Shown: piece by piece, positions 63,314-64,000 of the stretch
Layout of the letters: every line of letters begins with the position of its first letter
How positions within the stretch are numbered: position 1 is the stretch's first letter
Source of the DNA: Massilia sp. H-1
GTDB taxonomy: Bacteria > Pseudomonadota > Gammaproteobacteria > Burkholderiales > Burkholderiaceae_D
Assembly (NCBI GenBank): GCA_024703915.1
Contig: CP087969.1
Span: forward strand, 682,001-746,000
Length of the DNA: 64,000 nt
Direction: 5' to 3'
The notes under the pieces: generated by a model
What the model was told of the DNA's origin: nothing
The model's input: the letters and a program-made list of their open reading frames with translations, nothing else
The model's database searches: none
Position numbers and translations under genes: made by a program

Positions 63314-64000
63314 ATGCACCCAATGCTCAATACGGCGATCAAAGCTGCTCGCCGCGCCGCCACTGTGATCCAGCGCGCCTCCTTCGACGTCGATCGCGTT
63401 GTTGTTACTGAAAAACAACACAACGATTTCGTCACCGATGTGGACCAGGCAGCGGAACAGGCGATCATCGAGACCCTGCTCAAGGCTTACCCCGACCACG
63501 CCATCCTGGCCGAGGAATCGGGTGCATCCAAAAACCTGAACGACGAGAGTGAATTCGCGTGGATCATCGACCCGATCGATGGCACCACCAACTTCATGCA
63601 CGGCTACCCCAACTATTGCGTTTCGATCGCCCTGTCCCAGCGCGGCATCATCACCCAGGCCGTCATCTACGACCCGGTGCGCAACGACCTGTTTACCGCC
63701 ACCAAGGGCAGCCAGCCTACCTCAACGACAAGCGCATCCGCGTCACCAAGCACGACCGCATCTCGAACTGCCTGCTGTCCATCGGCCACGCGGCTTAGCC
63801 TGAAAGCGCTGGCCGACTACATCAAGATGTACGGCGTCATGGCCGAACGCTGCCAGGCCATCCGCACCATCGCTCGGCCGCGCTCGACCTGGCCAATGTG
63901 GCCATGCTTACTGCAGCGACGGTTTCTTTGAAAAGGCCTCAAGCCTTGGGATATCGTGGCCGGTGCCCTGCTCGTGACCGAAGCGGGCGGCATTTGCGGC
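63314..64000 (+). CDS. suhB: Inositol-1-monophosphatase family protein SuhB (partial, 3' end outside window)
   Basis: ATG at 63314. [50 protein letters not shown] and the metal-binding [20 protein letters not shown] (DPIDGT), then [20 protein letters not shown]. Later frames are shifted near 63715 ([20 protein letters not shown] continues), 63795, 63870, 63905 and 63940. Mg-dependent phosphatase; in E. coli SuhB also assists rRNA antitermination. About 225 of roughly 265 residues are within the window. Confidence 0.92.

Overview
The window looks like chromosomal DNA of a high-GC betaproteobacterium, most likely Oxalobacteraceae (Massilia/Duganella-like). This is inferred from the gene mix: phasin, PEP-CTERM protein, TrmJ and SuhB, several c-di-GMP proteins and an FFLEELY-motif protein. 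No rRNA, tRNA or CRISPR array was seen.

Layout. (1) 1-2.65 kb: an array of small minus-strand genes of lower GC, including a partial kptA, a DUF1851-like protein and a pentapeptide protein; most sit just downstream of a short recurring intergenic element. (2) 2.68-4.02 kb: an IS3-family element with three tandem 50-bp copies of one end, inserted into the 3' part of a GH43 arabinanase/lectin gene. (3) 5.5-9.9 kb: an outer-membrane barrel protein, a small PstS-like periplasmic protein and a Cache-GGDEF-EAL protein. (4) 10.3-41.3 kb: a complete Lap-type biofilm adhesion system: ABC exporter (LapB), membrane fusion protein (LapC), a LuxR-type regulator, a giant adhesin of about 7,380 codons with about 62 VCBS-like repeats (LapA), then LapD, the LapG protease and a TolC-type pore (LapE). 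(5) 41.4-42.6 kb: three more small genes with the same intergenic element. (6) 42.7-49.7 kb: LOG protein, TPR protein, TetR regulator, patatin, phasin, a fused fatty-acyl-reductase-type SDR and an unknown gene with a structured leader. (7) 49.8-64 kb: a subtilisin-like protease, a PEP-CTERM protein with a candidate sigma-54 promoter, a REC-GAF-PAS-GGDEF-EAL-REC protein and a response regulator, a hydrolase, a GMC dehydrogenase pair, an FFLEELY protein, trmJ and the start of suhB.

How it works together. In known Lap systems LapBCE secretes LapA and leaves it anchored by its N-terminal retention module. LapD senses c-di-GMP with degenerate GGDEF/EAL domains and sequesters LapG. When c-di-GMP falls, LapG cuts the retention module and releases the adhesin. 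All these parts are here, together with c-di-GMP synthesis/degradation enzymes.

Caution on sequence quality. Most genes are broken by short strings such as GCTTAAGC, GCTTAGC, TAAGC, AAGC or ATGC. Where the reading frame or a parallel repeat copy allows a reconstruction, the expected sequence is nearly always GCCGGC. I treat these as systematic base-calling errors, probably at a modified motif, and describe genes in their reconstructed frames. Few apparent stops here should be believed without re-sequencing.
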